18,569 nt of DNA from Bacillota bacterium (GCA_022706625.1 JAKJCD010000019.1:1480-20048), one strand, 5' to 3'. Counted from the first letter of the stretch, positions 7,552 to 14,550 are shown. Program-made: numbers and translations. The notes: generated from the sequence alone by a model not told the origin.

Positions 7552-7758
7552 TCATGTTTTACCAAAAAGCCAAGAAAAGAACAAAGGCTGCTGCCCGAAT
7601 TCCTCGGTACCGTATTCTCCGATCATGGCCTGGGTGGAGCCTGCTTCCTCCTCCAGAGCTTTGGCTTCTTGCACACAGCCTGCAAAATTAGCCATGATCA
7701 TCATCATGACAAGTAAAGTTGCATGAAGGTCCAGGCGATAAAAAAAGGAGCTGCACAC
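7552..7758 (-). pseudogene. Probable internally deleted TupA-like binding-protein remnant
   Basis: A 68-codon minus frame opens at a GTG inside the terminator hairpin of moaD, and has no ribosome binding site. Its first half is hydrophobic and ends in FAGC, like a lipoprotein signal peptide. Its second half, QAMIGEYGTEEFGQQPLFF, is close to the C-terminal segment of tungstate ABC-transporter binding proteins (TupA), where a GQ...I-x-x-[YF]G-x-x-x-YG-x-x-LF pattern is usual. The simplest reading is a tupA gene that lost its middle; a real small secreted protein is the alternative. The setting, next to AOR cofactor genes, fits a tungstate uptake gene. Confidence 0.4.
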
Positions 7759-7783
7759 TAATTTTTCATTTTAGTGCGACAGC
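7740..7783 (-). terminator. Rho-independent terminator after moaD
   Basis: On the minus strand, a stem-loop with arms GCTGTCGCACTAA and TTAGTGTGCAGC (one bulge, about 10 paired bases) is followed by CTCC and a run of seven T (7746-7740). It lies 26 bases past the moaD stop, so the polyferredoxin-AOR-moaD transcript probably ends here and thiF-mobB need a separate start or readthrough. Confidence 0.75.
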
Positions 7784-7808
7784 CCCATTCCGTTATCATG
7801 AGGTGATT

Positions 7809-8048
7809 TCAACCTCCTGAAATCTTTGAATATGCCTTCAGCTCATCACCATCCTGCAGCTTGTCATAAATCATCACTCTTTTTCCGTTAATGGCAACAA
7901 AGCCGAAGTTTTCAATTTTCGGCCAGTCAATGCCTGCCAGCTTCAATGCTTCTTCAGCGGAACAGTCTAAAGGGACCTCTATGGTTTTTTCCCTCTGTCC
8001 GTTAAAATATTTAATTAATGATCCTCTGAGTTTAATTGTTATGACCAT
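7809..8048 (-). CDS. MoaD/ThiS-family sulfur carrier protein
   Basis: A 79-aa beta-grasp protein with a C-terminal Gly-Gly (KISGG), the residue pair that is adenylated by a MoeB/ThiF-type enzyme and then loaded with sulfur. FVAINGKRVM in the middle and LQDGDELKAY near the end are typical of MoaD-like proteins. As part of an AOR operon it most likely supplies sulfur for the dithiolene of the tungsten or molybdenum pterin. I choose the ATG at 8048 because GGGAGGC lies 7 bases upstream; a TTG at 8054 is in frame. It is 32 bases after AOR and is followed by a terminator. Confidence 0.9.
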   Translation of the reverse strand: MVITIKLRGSLIKYFNGQREKTIEVPLDCSAEEALKLAGIDWPKIENFGFVAINGKRVMIYDKLQDGDELKAYSKISGG

Positions 8049-8080
8049 TACCAAGCCTCCCGATGTTTCAGCACATCGTT

Positions 8081-9841
8081 TTACAAGGTTGCAAGCAGGC
8101 TTTCAGGGAGCATGCCGTTTTCATCCCATCCCAACACCTTGTAATACTGCTGTTTCATATCTTCAAAGGCTTCCTCCGGAATTTTCTGCCCGGCGCCCGG
8201 TCCGTTTTTCAAAGCCTCATTAAAGAGACGTTTGGGGGCGGTATCGTCCTTTGCGGTAAAGCCTTCTCTTTGATTGAACGCCCTGGCGATGTTGATAACT
8301 CTGGTACCTACTTCGGCCATATCTGCGGCGGTCCATTCCTTTCCGGTTGCCAATGTCATGAGCTCAGCCATCAGTTCCATATTCAATGTACCCCAGAAAT
8401 CACAGATGCACAAGGAAAATTTAACCGCATTCCACTGCGCTAAGTTAAATACCATTTCTCCTTTTCCCTCCGGTGTATAGGGAGGAATCGACGCTGCGAA
8501 CACTTCCTCGTTAGGAGCATAAGCCCTCATATGACAGGCGCCTCTGTCGGAAACCGCATAGGCTAAGGACATGCCCCATGATCCGCGGGGTTCATACTGC
8601 GGGTACTCTAATCCCTTTACCTGCATAGCAAAATCAGTTCCGCCGTATTTTTCAGATAGTTTTTTAACACCCAAAGCCAGTTCTGCTCCGATGCCCTCTT
8701 TTCTGGCTATCAACTTCAGGTATTCAATATATTTATCCATTTCCCCGAAGCGAACACCGAAATCGTGGATTCCCTTTTCCGTCATTTCCATGGCCCAAAT
8801 AATGGTGTCCCCGGCACTGATGGTATCCAACCCCATGTCGTCGGCTACCTGATTCGCCTTTACAATGGCTACCGGATCGCTGTTTCCGGCGTTGGGACCG
8901 GCTACGGAAATGCTCTCGTATTCAGGCCCTTCGCAGACAACATCGCCCATCTTCAGGAAGTTGCCGCAGCCCAGGCCGCAGCTTCCGCAGCCTCTCTTGC
9001 CTTCTAAGCTTTCCAAAAGCACTTCGCCGTTATATTTTGTCCAATCTTCGTCGGTCGTATCTGAAAAGTTTAACTTCGGCAGGATTCCTCCGTCCTGGCA
9101 AGCTTCTAAAAACGCCGTGGTTCCACCGTCGTATACAAAAGTATTGTCTTCCTGCAGCGTATCCTCCTTCTCAATTTCAGCGATTCTCTTTACCGCCTCC
9201 TTAATATTTGGGATTTTTACTCCGCCCGTACCGTTTACTACGACAGCCTTCAGATTCTTGCTGCCCATAACGGCGCCCATGCCTCCTCTGCCCGCCTGCC
9301 TGTAATAGTCGGAATTGATGCAGGCCATGGTGCATAGGGTCTCTCCGGCCGGCCCTATGGAAATTACACTGTAGTCGTGGCCGTATTTGTCGATGAGCAT
9401 GGCTTCTGCTTCATGAGAGCCCTTGCCCCATAATTCAGCCGCGTCTTCAAAGGTAATTTTATCGTTTTCAATGAACAGATATCCCGGTTTATCTAACTTC
9501 CCCTCCAGAATGACGGCATCGTAGCCGGCATATTTGATTTTTAAAGCCGAATGACCGCCTATTGAGCAGTCGCAGATCGTTCCGGTGGCCGGAGACTTTC
9601 CGGCAATGGCCAATTTCCCCGAACAGGGTACGCTGGTTCCCGTGAGGGGGCCGGTCATGAATATGAGTTTATTCTCCGGGGAAAGGGGATCGATGCCCGG
9701 TTTCAGTTCTTCGTAGAGATATTTAATGGACAAGCCCTTGGAACCTATGTATTTTTCTGCCCAATCCATCCGAAGAGGTTCCGTCTTGGCTTCTTTTTTC
9801 GTCAGATTGATTCTGAGTATATTATTCTGATATCCTAACAT
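8081..9841 (-). CDS. aor: Aldehyde:ferredoxin oxidoreductase (AOR family), tungsten/molybdenum bis-pterin enzyme
   Basis: A 586-aa enzyme, near the usual ~605. Family reaction: oxidation of an aldehyde to the acid with ferredoxin as acceptor, or the reverse reduction of acids, in the cytoplasm. Cluster ligands by motif: Cys285, Cys288 and Cys292 (CGSCGLGC) and distal Cys478 (SLC), matching the spacing of Pyrococcus AOR Cys288/291/295/494. The first pterin motif DxxGL[DC] is intact at 335-340 (DDMGLD). The second, usually DxxGLC before the distal Cys, is VKFSLC here, lacking the Asp and Gly. GPEYES (305-310) and CHMRAY (436-441) lie where the active-site Glu and His are expected. The start at 9841 has GGGAGG 8 bases upstream. 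The gene follows the polyferredoxin gene by 17 bases and precedes moaD by 32. Confidence 0.95.
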   Translation of the reverse strand: MLGYQNNILRINLTKKEAKTEPLRMDWAEKYIGSKGLSIKYLYEELKPGIDPLSPENKLIFMTGPLTGTSVPCSGKLAIAGKSPATGTICDCSIGGHSALKIKYAGYDAVILEGKLDKPGYLFIENDKITFEDAAELWGKGSHEAEAMLIDKYGHDYSVISIGPAGETLCTMACINSDYYRQAGRGGMGAVMGSKNLKAVVVNGTGGVKIPNIKEAVKRIAEIEKEDTLQEDNTFVYDGGTTAFLEACQDGGILPKLNFSDTTDEDWTKYNGEVLLESLEGKRGCGSCGLGCGNFLKMGDVVCEGPEYESISVAGPNAGNSDPVAIVKANQVADDMGLDTISAGDTIIWAMEMTEKGIHDFGVRFGEMDKYIEYLKLIARKEGIGAELALGVKKLSEKYGGTDFAMQVKGLEYPQYEPRGSWGMSLAYAVSDRGACHMRAYAPNEEVFAASIPPYTPEGKGEMVFNLAQWNAVKFSLCICDFWGTLNMELMAELMTLATGKEWTAADMAEVGTRVINIARAFNQREGFTAKDDTAPKRLFNEALKNGPGAGQKIPEEAFEDMKQQYYKVLGWDENGMLPESLLATL

Positions 9842-9858
9842 GATTCTGCCTCCCTTCC

Positions 9859-10323
9859 TTACTCAAATCTAAGGGCCCCCTGGGGGCATACCTTAACACA
9901 CATGGGGTCTCCGTCGCAGGTATCACATATGTACGCTTTTCCTTCTATAATTTTAATTACTTTTTTAGGACATTTGCCGGCGCAGACTCCGCAGCCGGTG
10001 CAAGCTTCATAATCCACCTTGATCCTGTCGTCCTTACTGATGGCCCCTGTGGGGCAATTTTTAAAACAGATGCCGCAAAGGGTGCAGTAGGAATCCTTGT
10101 ACTTCAGCGATCCGCCACGGTCATAGTACGTTTCAATCCCAATCCTTGCCTTGGAAGGAATGTACATCCCTTCATGGATAGCTGAACATACCTGAGCGCA
10201 GAGCTGACAACCGATACACTTCTCTTTTGAAAACTTCAGTCTTTTCATGGTTCCGTTCATCCTTTCTAAATGCTCCTGACGCAAAACAAAAAACAAAGTA
10301 AAGACAACGTTTGCATCTGACAT
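9859..10323 (-). CDS. Four-cluster [4Fe-4S] polyferredoxin, AorA-like electron transfer subunit
   Basis: From the ATG at 10323 the product is 154 aa with 16 cysteines in four groups: Cys36/39/42/46, 80/83/86/90, 108/111/114/118 and 133/136/142/146 (the last with the longer CDTCDGDPMC spacing). That is four [4Fe-4S] clusters, as in AorA, the electron-transfer subunit of AorABC from Aromatoleum, and in NarH/HycB-type subunits. It should pass electrons from AOR toward ferredoxin or another acceptor. The conserved part begins at MKRLKFSKEKC. ATGs at 10260 and 10248 are in frame and would give a family-like N-terminus, but the best ribosome binding site (AAAGGAGA) serves 10323, giving an unusual 24-28-residue hydrophobic/charged extension. 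Start uncertain. Confidence 0.88.
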   Translation of the reverse strand: MSDANVVFTLFFVLRQEHLERMNGTMKRLKFSKEKCIGCQLCAQVCSAIHEGMYIPSKARIGIETYYDRGGSLKYKDSYCTLCGICFKNCPTGAISKDDRIKVDYEACTGCGVCAGKCPKKVIKIIEGKAYICDTCDGDPMCVKVCPQGALRFE

Positions 10324-10422
10324 CACGCTATCTCTCCTTTGCACACTGGCAGGCTGGAAGATTACTCAACCAACCCTATCGTTTCTGCCGGCAAATTTTT
10401 TTGTCGGTCAAAAATCGGAGAT

Positions 10423-10452
10423 ATTATTCTCTTTTGTATTGCCTCATAACAA
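10423..10452 (-). promoter_or_regulatory. Possible promoter of the polyferredoxin-AOR-moaD operon
   Basis: On the minus strand, TTGTTA (10452-10447) and AATAAT (10428-10423) are spaced by 18 bases, about 100 bases upstream of the polyferredoxin start. The leader that follows contains a small hairpin (CCGACAAA and TTTGCCGG, about 10388-10408). No known riboswitch could be recognised in it. Confidence 0.35.
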
Positions 10453-10494
10453 GTTCAATATACAATGAAAGTTGTTAATTGTCAAACATTTGTT

Positions 10495-10612
10495 TGCCCT
10501 CCGACTTCCTTCAGATTCCGTCCACGGCGGACCCCGTTGTATTGGATATCCTTCCCACTACCGGGCGGATTCAGGACTTACACCTGTTAATTGCACCCAT
10601 GCCGGGCGCACC
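10495..10612. repeat. Structured intergenic element, repeat-like
   Basis: This 118-base, GC-rich stretch between the polyferredoxin and SLH genes contains hairpin-prone segments (GTCCACGGCGGAC, CATGCCGGGCGCACC) and no credible gene. Its general pattern (CTTCCTTCAGATTCC, a GTGGAC-like arm, CACCTGTTAA, CCCATGCCGGGCGCACC) looks to me like an element seen repeatedly downstream of genes in gut and anaerobic Bacillota genomes, but that is from memory and not verified. It sits directly beside a terminator hairpin. The rest of 10345-10731 holds the AOR leader and the SLH 3' region. Confidence 0.4.
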
Positions 10613-10653
10613 AAAACGGCAGACCGAACTGACGCCCAGGGCGGTCTGCCGTT
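10613..10653 (-). terminator. Hairpin terminator downstream of the SLH gene
   Basis: A perfect 12-bp stem (AACGGCAGACCG / CGGTCTGCCGTT) with a 15-base loop lies about 80 bases past the SLH stop. On the minus strand the stem runs into a short T-tract (TTTTGG). The T-tract is weak, so it may be a processing hairpin, but no stronger terminator is present. Confidence 0.5.
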
Positions 10654-10731
10654 AAATCATTATTATTTGTTAATTTCATTTTTTGAAGCATTGCGGTCTT
10701 GGTACAAGTAACGCTGACTTCAGTCTGAACT

Positions 10732-13686
10732 TCAGCCCAATATATTTTTAATAAATCGTTCCAGTATGACCGCAACCTCGGCTCTTGTCGCAGTACCCTG
10801 TGGGACAAAGCTTCCGCCGTCACGTCCCGTGATGATCCCGGAACTCTGGCAGTACAGGGCCGCGCTCTGTGCCCAGCTTGAAATGATACCGGCGTCGGGG
10901 TATGTAAGCGCGGTATCCATATCGTCCGGCATGACGCCGAAAAACTTCGCGAATCGGAACAGAATCGCCGCCATCTGCTCACGGGTAACCGGATCGCCAG
11001 GGCCGAATTTACCGTTTCCATAGCCGCCAAGAATGCCGTTTTCCGCAGCCCAGTCCACATACCTCCCATAATACTCACCATAATCGCAGTCGGCGAAAGC
11101 ATGGGTGCTCATGGTTTCGATTTCGCCATAGCTGCGCTCGTAAAGACGTCCGATGACCGTCGCAAACATCGCGCGCGTCATACCGGAATCCGGTGAGAAG
11201 GCATCGCTTCCTGTGCCGAGGAATATCTCGCGTTCGGTAACAAATTCGATGAAATTCTTCGCCCAATGTGAACCGGTGTCTGTGAAGCTCTTCGGGTTCT
11301 CCTTGAAGAGCACCTTTACGCTGAAAGGCGCGACGTATTTCCCGTTCGCCGCAAAACCGATGAACACTTCGTTTCCTTCTGAGTCTACATAGTATGGCAG
11401 GCCCGCCGTTTCATTATAAGCGCCCGTGCCGTTTACGACCAATGCGTAGGGCGAAAACTCCGTGGCCTCAAAGACGAGGTACCAGACGCCGTTAATCTGC
11501 TTGAGCTGAGACGCAATCGTCGTGACTCTCCCATCGTCGGCTTTATGCGCGATTGAGAGCTGTCCTTTTACATCCAGCAAATCATCGGGTATCGGCAGGG
11601 AGATGGTGACGGTGTAGCCTTCCTTTGGCTGCACCCTGGTCTTCGTTCCCTTGAGGTAAAGCGAGATGTCAAAGGGATAGGCCGTCTGTCCGGCCCCAAG
11701 GAAGAAGGACGCGCCATCCTCGTCCGTGTCTGTCACCTTGACCTCAACCGAGGCCGAGAAGGCGCTGTTCATGTCGGCTGTCGCCTTCACTGCTCCCGCC
11801 CTGCCGCCGAATAGTGGTGCGTTCACTTCAGTGACCGCGATGGTGCGGGCAGGGGGGGACGAGCCGCCGCCGGGAGAGGCCGTCGGAAGGAAGGCTTTGA
11901 AAACGGGGTATCCGCCGTTTACGGTGCTCTTGGCGCCCCACATCTCGTAGACCGAAGTGCCCGACGCGGTGTTTCCGGCCGCCGCCCACGCGTTCAGGGC
12001 GGCGACGGTGGCGGCCGACTTCATCTGTGCCTCCTCAAGGGGGGCGCAGCCGGTGTTTTCCGCGATAATATTATCCGATTCGTCAAACCCGTAATATGCG
12101 CAGGGAATGCCGTCGTCCGTCTGCCAAAAGCAGTTCGAAATTGCGCTGCCTGAGGTGAATTCGGTAACTACGGCAATTCCGCCTGATGATGTAGGAGTTC
12201 CTCCTATTCTACCTGCGAAATAACAGTTTGCTATTTTATCATCACCCACCTTACCTGCGATGCCACCTGCATAGCTCTCTGATGAACTGCTATAACCTGT
12301 TATTTCAGCTCTGGAGTAGCAGTTGCTGACGCCGGTGTCGGCGTTTACATCCCGAAGGTAACCGATCATTCCACCGAGCTGGTAAGAATTTCCATCGTCT
12401 CTTGCGCTGACGGTTACGGGGCCGACTCCCACATTGCGGAATGAGGTATTATTTCCATATCCGCATAAAGCGCCTGCATAGAAATCGCTGCCCCAGTCGT
12501 TCGTTACAAAGGAGACTGAGCCGTCTGCGATGAGAAGGTTTTCAATCAGGGCATCTTTGGCTAAGCCAAAGAGCCCGCAATAATAATAGTTTCCCTTGGC
12601 TGTCATACCGCTGACGGTGTGCATGCCACCATCAAAATGGCCGTCAAAGTGCCTGCTGTTGCGATTCCCGATGGGGATAAAGACCCGGCTGGCAAGGTCA
12701 ATATCGCGGTCAAGCAGAACCGTTTTGCCGGAAAAGTTGTTGCCCTCGCCATCGTTGACCTGTGATGCGAGCCATCCAAGCCCTGCTGCTGTGTGAATAG
12801 TGAAAGTGTTGCCGTCTGTTGTGTAGTCGGTACCGGCACTGGCGGACGCAGCGCCGTATTGTTGCCAGTCATAAACTACCAGTTTAGCTTCGCCTGAATA
12901 GACAGGTACGCCCCAGTCGCTGTCAAGTTTGCAACGGAAGGTCTTCCCCAAAGCGTAATTTTCATTGCTTTCGAGGATTGTAAGAACTGCTCCTTCTGCA
13001 CCTTGGATATCTGTCCAGACAGCGTCCTCCTTTACTTGCCACTGAAAAGTGAGGTTAATCCCGGAGGCAGTGACAGAAAAAACAGCGTCCTCTCCGTCAA
13101 GAACCATAAGATCGCGATCCGGCGGCTGCGCTGAGATCATTGGCTCGATTCGCAGAATCGCTGTCTTAAACACGGTCAAAACCGGACGAAGGGAACTGGT
13201 GAGCGCTATTGATTCTGCATATGCGGGAAGATATGAAATAAAGGAACTATTGCCCTGTGCGCAACTGTATCTACCTTCCGCATTGTCGGGCAGCCAATAG
13301 ACCGTATTCTGATTCAGAAAACTATTAATATCCCTCAGATCGGAAACTTCGTCTTGGGTAGGCAGGCGGGTTTGAGCTCCGGGGTCGCTAAACACTAAGC
13401 GGGCGGTGGTCTGATAGTCTGAAAGCGCCGTATCCACAGCCGCTCTTGAACAAGTGCCGGCCAGGAACCCATCCATGACGAGGGTGAACTGTGCGCTTCC
13501 GCTGCCCGGATCTTCCAGCACCAGCCACACGCTGTTGTCAGTGAGCATTATCCTCGTGCCGTAGGAATAAACGGGGTATGTGGGTGGGGGTGGTGGCGGG
13601 TCAACTGGAACAGCCAAAGCTTCTGTCGGCATAAGGCTGACAAGCAAACACAGGAGCGTCAAGATGCTTAAAATTCTCTTTTTCAT
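10732..13686 (-). CDS. Secreted S-layer-homology (SLH) protein with Ig-like and GLUG repeat regions
   Basis: A 984-aa cell-surface protein. Residues 1-25 form a Sec signal peptide (MKKRILSILTLLCLLVSL, cleavage after EALA), followed by a Pro-rich spacer (PPPPPP). A domain of unknown type (~40-190) contains LPTQDEVSDLRD and YWLPDN. Next come an Ig-like module (~190-272, FQWQVKEDAVW), a GLUG/beta-helix region (~275-540, e.g. FDGHFDGGMHTVSGM, YAGGIAGKV) and a Gly/Ser/Pro linker near 605. A beta-rich module (~615-765) is followed by three SLH domains at about 801-850, 864-916 and 929-982 (TRAMFATVIGRLY, TREQMAAILFRFA, TRAEVAVILERFI). SLH domains bind secondary cell-wall polymer, so it is a wall-anchored adhesin or structural protein. 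Its start overlaps the zinc-ribbon stop by ATGA, indicating translational coupling. Base content is visibly higher in GC than in the cassette genes. Confidence 0.93.
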   Translation of the reverse strand: MKKRILSILTLLCLLVSLMPTEALAVPVDPPPPPPTYPVYSYGTRIMLTDNSVWLVLEDPGSGSAQFTLVMDGFLAGTCSRAAVDTALSDYQTTARLVFSDPGAQTRLPTQDEVSDLRDINSFLNQNTVYWLPDNAEGRYSCAQGNSSFISYLPAYAESIALTSSLRPVLTVFKTAILRIEPMISAQPPDRDLMVLDGEDAVFSVTASGINLTFQWQVKEDAVWTDIQGAEGAVLTILESNENYALGKTFRCKLDSDWGVPVYSGEAKLVVYDWQQYGAASASAGTDYTTDGNTFTIHTAAGLGWLASQVNDGEGNNFSGKTVLLDRDIDLASRVFIPIGNRNSRHFDGHFDGGMHTVSGMTAKGNYYYCGLFGLAKDALIENLLIADGSVSFVTNDWGSDFYAGALCGYGNNTSFRNVGVGPVTVSARDDGNSYQLGGMIGYLRDVNADTGVSNCYSRAEITGYSSSSESYAGGIAGKVGDDKIANCYFAGRIGGTPTSSGGIAVVTEFTSGSAISNCFWQTDDGIPCAYYGFDESDNIIAENTGCAPLEEAQMKSAATVAALNAWAAAGNTASGTSVYEMWGAKSTVNGGYPVFKAFLPTASPGGGSSPPARTIAVTEVNAPLFGGRAGAVKATADMNSAFSASVEVKVTDTDEDGASFFLGAGQTAYPFDISLYLKGTKTRVQPKEGYTVTISLPIPDDLLDVKGQLSIAHKADDGRVTTIASQLKQINGVWYLVFEATEFSPYALVVNGTGAYNETAGLPYYVDSEGNEVFIGFAANGKYVAPFSVKVLFKENPKSFTDTGSHWAKNFIEFVTEREIFLGTGSDAFSPDSGMTRAMFATVIGRLYERSYGEIETMSTHAFADCDYGEYYGRYVDWAAENGILGGYGNGKFGPGDPVTREQMAAILFRFAKFFGVMPDDMDTALTYPDAGIISSWAQSAALYCQSSGIITGRDGGSFVPQGTATRAEVAVILERFIKNILG

Positions 13687-14027
13687 TTTTTTTCTCCCCC
13701 TTTATTCTTTAATCTGTCGATGCTAATCTGCCTACTCTCCGCTTCCGTACGGCGTTTTTCCATCCGCGCGTCGATTTTTTCTCGGAGGCATAAGGGGCAG
13801 CCCGATGTACCTTTTGCCCGGGAAGATACTTGAGTCTGCCAGGAATGGCCCTTTTCACATTTCCACCAAACTCTGGCCGTGCTGGTGCGGGCAACGCTCT
13901 CAGGCGAAAGCGGCGCGTTTTTCTCCGTGTCCCATTCGCGGAGTAAATACTCCTTGCCATACTTGACACAATAGCTGTGTAAGCTCATATCCGCCCCCTT
14001 TTCTATAACTTCTTCAGAAATTCGCAT
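13683..14027 (-). CDS. Zinc-ribbon (treble-clef) domain protein
   Basis: A 114-aa protein with one zinc-ribbon unit. A lead-in YLLREWDTEKNAPLSPESV precedes VWWKCEKGHSWQTQVSSRAKG and GCPLC; the metal ligands are Cys57, His61, Cys77 and Cys80. This EWD..KN..L.P..V...VWWKC..GH.W pattern is the DUF4379-type zinc ribbon, often found in several copies in larger proteins and sometimes at the edge of DNA-processing or restriction proteins. The C-terminal 35 residues are a highly charged Arg/Lys/Glu helix. The ATG at 14027 has GGAGG 5 bases upstream. It is coupled to the SLH gene by an ATGA overlap, an odd pairing of an intracellular-type zinc protein with a surface protein. Function unknown. Confidence 0.85.
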   Translation of the reverse strand: MRISEEVIEKGADMSLHSYCVKYGKEYLLREWDTEKNAPLSPESVARTSTARVWWKCEKGHSWQTQVSSRAKGTSGCPLCLREKIDARMEKRRTEAESRQISIDRLKNKGGEKK

Positions 14028-14058
14028 CTTACCTCCGTAGACACTTCGTATTATTATG

Positions 14059-14089
14059 AGCATACACCTCGAGTTAACTCGAGAGTCAA
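14059..14089 (-). promoter_or_regulatory. MerR-type promoter with 16-bp palindromic operator
   Basis: On the minus strand, TTGACT (14089-14084) and TATGCT (14064-14059) are separated by a 19-base spacer, and the spacer holds the perfect palindrome CTCGAGTTAACTCGAG (14083-14068). A 19-20-base spacer filled by a palindrome is the signature of promoters activated by MerR-family regulators; the centre AGTTAACT matches the SoxR-like operator type. The start codon of the zinc-ribbon gene is 31 bases further on. No MerR regulator gene is in the window. Confidence 0.8.
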
Positions 14090-14200
14090 GTGCCAATCGT
14101 GTTTTTTTCGCTTTTTCTGACAATGAATTCCGTCGTATTGAGAAAGGAACCGGAAATAATGCCGAAACCGGAGGGACTGTTTTCCTTGGTAAGTGCGATC

Positions 14201-14253
14201 GAGCAACGGGTTGTTGAAGGGTGAATTCCCCGTAACGGATTTCAACGTTAGGG
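14201..14253 (-). other. attC-like inverted structure, doubtful
   Basis: On the minus strand, CCCTAAC (14253-14247) is followed by GTTGAA, a spacer with a GGGG/CCC hairpin, TTCAAC and, after AACCC, GTTGCTC. The layout R''-L''-L'-R' is like a 53-base attC. The outer boxes fit the consensus poorly and the flanks do not show the long cassette-end complementarity of the real sites. It may be a decayed attC or chance. The stretch 14254-14446 between it and the next attC carries no minus-strand gene; a plus-strand frame (to 14402, ~49-69 codons) has no ribosome binding site. Confidence 0.25.
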
Positions 14254-14446
14254 TGTGTCTGCCTGTAGACAAAAAAAGCGCACAGCCTGAAGCGGTGCGT
14301 TATCCCGCCGACAGAGCATTAGCGGTCAATTACAGGGGTAGTTATTACGATTTATGGAGTGCTTACAAAGGCAATCATGTCATAAAAATCGAATATCATT
14401 AATCCCACGAATGTTAAATCCCTTTATGGCCTTTGCATCACCTTTC

Positions 14447-14550
14447 AGATAACGTTTGCGGGTTTGCGAAGTTGATGAGCCTTAGCGCGACTGCGCTTGG
14501 CGAATTAATTTGGGTGAAACAGAGCGGAACCGTAAACCTTGCTGTTAGGC
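14447..14550 (-). other. attC recombination site (distal end of the cassette array)
   Basis: Minus-strand reading: GCCTAAC (14550-14544, a full match to RYYYAAC), AGCAAGGTTTACGG, a central part, CGCAAACCCGCAAAC, and GTTATCT (14453-14447). The arms GGTTTACG and CGCAAACCC pair imperfectly, with the unpaired bases next to the R boxes that integron attC sites show. It is 104 bases long and closes the FAD-oxidoreductase cassette, 133 bases after the stop codon of that gene. Its middle is unrelated to the other three sites, so this cassette has a different origin. Confidence 0.75.

Noticed and set aside
8274..9305. Several plus-strand ORFs of 68-146 codons across the AOR gene
   Set aside because: They are antisense shadows of AOR, which has complete family motifs.
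10261..10470. Molybdenum/tungsten cofactor riboswitch in the AOR leader
   Set aside because: The leader has a small hairpin, but I could not recognise the conserved core of the Moco RNA motif.
10472..10711. Plus-strand ORF of 79 codons
   Set aside because: It is an accidental frame through the structured intergenic element and the terminator hairpin.
14193..14402. Plus-strand ORF ending DLWSAYKGNHVIKIEYH
   Set aside because: Composition is protein-like, but it starts at a GTG without a ribosome binding site, crosses the attC-like structure and is antisense to the array. Kept only as a remark.
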